Origin: Pagrus major
Lineage: Eukaryota > Chordata > Actinopteri > Spariformes > Sparidae
Length of the DNA: 64,000 bases
Assembly (NCBI RefSeq): GCF_040436345.1
Contig: NC_133223.1
Location: 17,399,113 to 17,463,112, forward strand
Direction: 5' to 3'
Position 1 is the first letter of the stretch. Each line of letters starts with the position of its first letter. Below, one piece after another: positions 63,283 to 64,000 of this stretch. The position numbers and the translations under genes were made by a program. Under the pieces are notes generated by a model. The model saw nothing but the letters and a program-made list of their open reading frames with translations, made no database searches and had not been told where the DNA came from.

Positions 63283-63302
63283 CACATGACAAGCCCACCA
63301 AT
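63283..63302 (-). promoter_or_regulatory. hoxd10a proximal E-box/CCAAT module
   Basis: CACATG (63283-63288), AC, then CCAAT (63298-63302) on the plus strand, about 100-117 bp upstream of the hoxd10a ATG. It resembles the hoxd4a module and the orphan modules at 48.6 and 50.8 kb. Confidence 0.5.
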
Positions 63303-63832
63303 GAGATTTGAAAATGGCCTTGAGACGCAGCCTCCTCTCCCCCCTTCAGCCCCCCACCCACCCTCAACCCCTGCACGCGCTCGCACTGCGGATGCAGACG
63401 TGGTCAACAGCGACACCTACGACGCGGACTTGAAATTGGTTTTTGCTCGTGACTCGTGCAGGCGAGAGGCAACCCAACTGAAACAATGACATTTTTTAAA
63501 AAAAAAAAAAGACGATTTGGACTGACACCAGGAAATAGTCCAACTTTGTTTGGATGTTAGCTGCTCAGCAACAGAAGCTCTATGATTATTATTATTTGTT
63601 GTTTTTTTTTCAATGTGCAAAATGATTCAGAGGATGAGTGTGTTTTTGTGTGAGAGAGGGAGTGTGTGTGTGTGTGTGAGTGTGTGTGTGTGCGTAAAAT
63701 GTTGCCTACATGACGCACAGGCGACAACTGCAGACTATTTGAAAGAATGTAAGCACCTCTACTGAATTCAACGTGTTTCTGTTCATATTAACCATTTCCA
63801 TGACTCCCAGGACCACCAACGACAGAGTCAGC

Positions 63833-63839
63833 ACTCACC
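63833..63839 (-). other. Candidate splice donor upstream of hoxd10a
   Basis: The minus strand reads CAAACACG|GTGAGTGC, a strong donor about 650 bp upstream of the hoxd10a ATG. A TATTTAAAATA string lies just upstream of it. It could end a non-coding first exon of hoxd10a or belong to a hoxd11a transcript that begins outside the window. Confidence 0.3.
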
Positions 63840-64000
63840 GTGTTTGCACGTATTTTAAATACCCCGTGTAGGATCTGTGAAATAAAACAAAAATGGAAAG
63901 CCAAAGAATAAAGATGAAGAATTGTAAATATGCTGTTTGCTCTCACATTGTCTTTCTTTTCAATCCAGGGGTTGAGGTTTATTTTGAAAGGATTTTGTTC

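Noticed and set aside
1-64000. CRISPR arrays, bacterial operons or rRNA/tRNA genes
   Set aside because: The repeats are eukaryotic microsatellites and transposon copies; no spacer arrays or structured RNA genes other than mir-10b were recognised.

Overview
This window is a piece of a vertebrate Hox cluster, best read as the HoxDa (hoxd-a) cluster of a ray-finned teleost, probably a spiny-rayed (percomorph) fish. Four two-exon homeobox genes lie on the minus strand in collinear order: hoxd3a (31.6-33.0 kb), hoxd4a (42.3-43.4 kb), hoxd9a (57.8-59.1 kb) and hoxd10a (61.3-63.2 kb). The microRNA gene mir-10b lies about 1 kb upstream of hoxd4a. All four genes are intact: in each, exon lengths, splice sites and reading frame agree, and exon 2 carries a complete 60-residue homeodomain. 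The set 3-4-9-10 without paralogues 5-8, together with mir-10b next to the group-4 gene and small introns, points to teleost HoxDa. hoxd1 and hoxd8 are not seen where a tetrapod HoxD cluster would have them. I infer that hoxd11a and hoxd12a lie beyond the right end.

Layout. 1-27 kb is a gene desert 3' of hoxd3a with no convincing coding sequence. It holds several non-autonomous transposon-like repeats, dispersed repeat copies, microsatellites and a few blocks rich in homeodomain-type motifs. 27-31.6 kb holds the hoxd3a 3' UTR and a motif-dense flank. 33-42 kb, between hoxd3a and hoxd4a, contains predicted non-coding 5' exons of hoxd3a, a retinoic-acid response element of DR5 type and a long pyrimidine tract. 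43.4-57.8 kb contains mir-10b, two candidate distal first exons of a hoxd4a/mir-10b transcript, and the gap where hoxd8 would be. 57.8-63.5 kb is the compact hoxd9a-hoxd10a pair.

How the parts may work together. The four proteins are nuclear DNA-binding regulators of axial patterning. mir-10b has a perfect 8-mer seed match in the hoxd10a 3' UTR and a 7-mer match in the hoxd3a 3' UTR, suggesting a feedback circuit inside the cluster. Each of the four genes has an E-box (CACGTG/CATGTG) close to a CCAAT box within about 60-140 bp of its start codon. The same pair recurs, with no coding gene beside it, at 48.6 and 50.8 kb. The DR5 element sits 3' of hoxd4a, as in the mouse Hoxd4 neural enhancer. 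All splice, promoter and repeat calls were made by eye; no alignment, expression data or database search was available.
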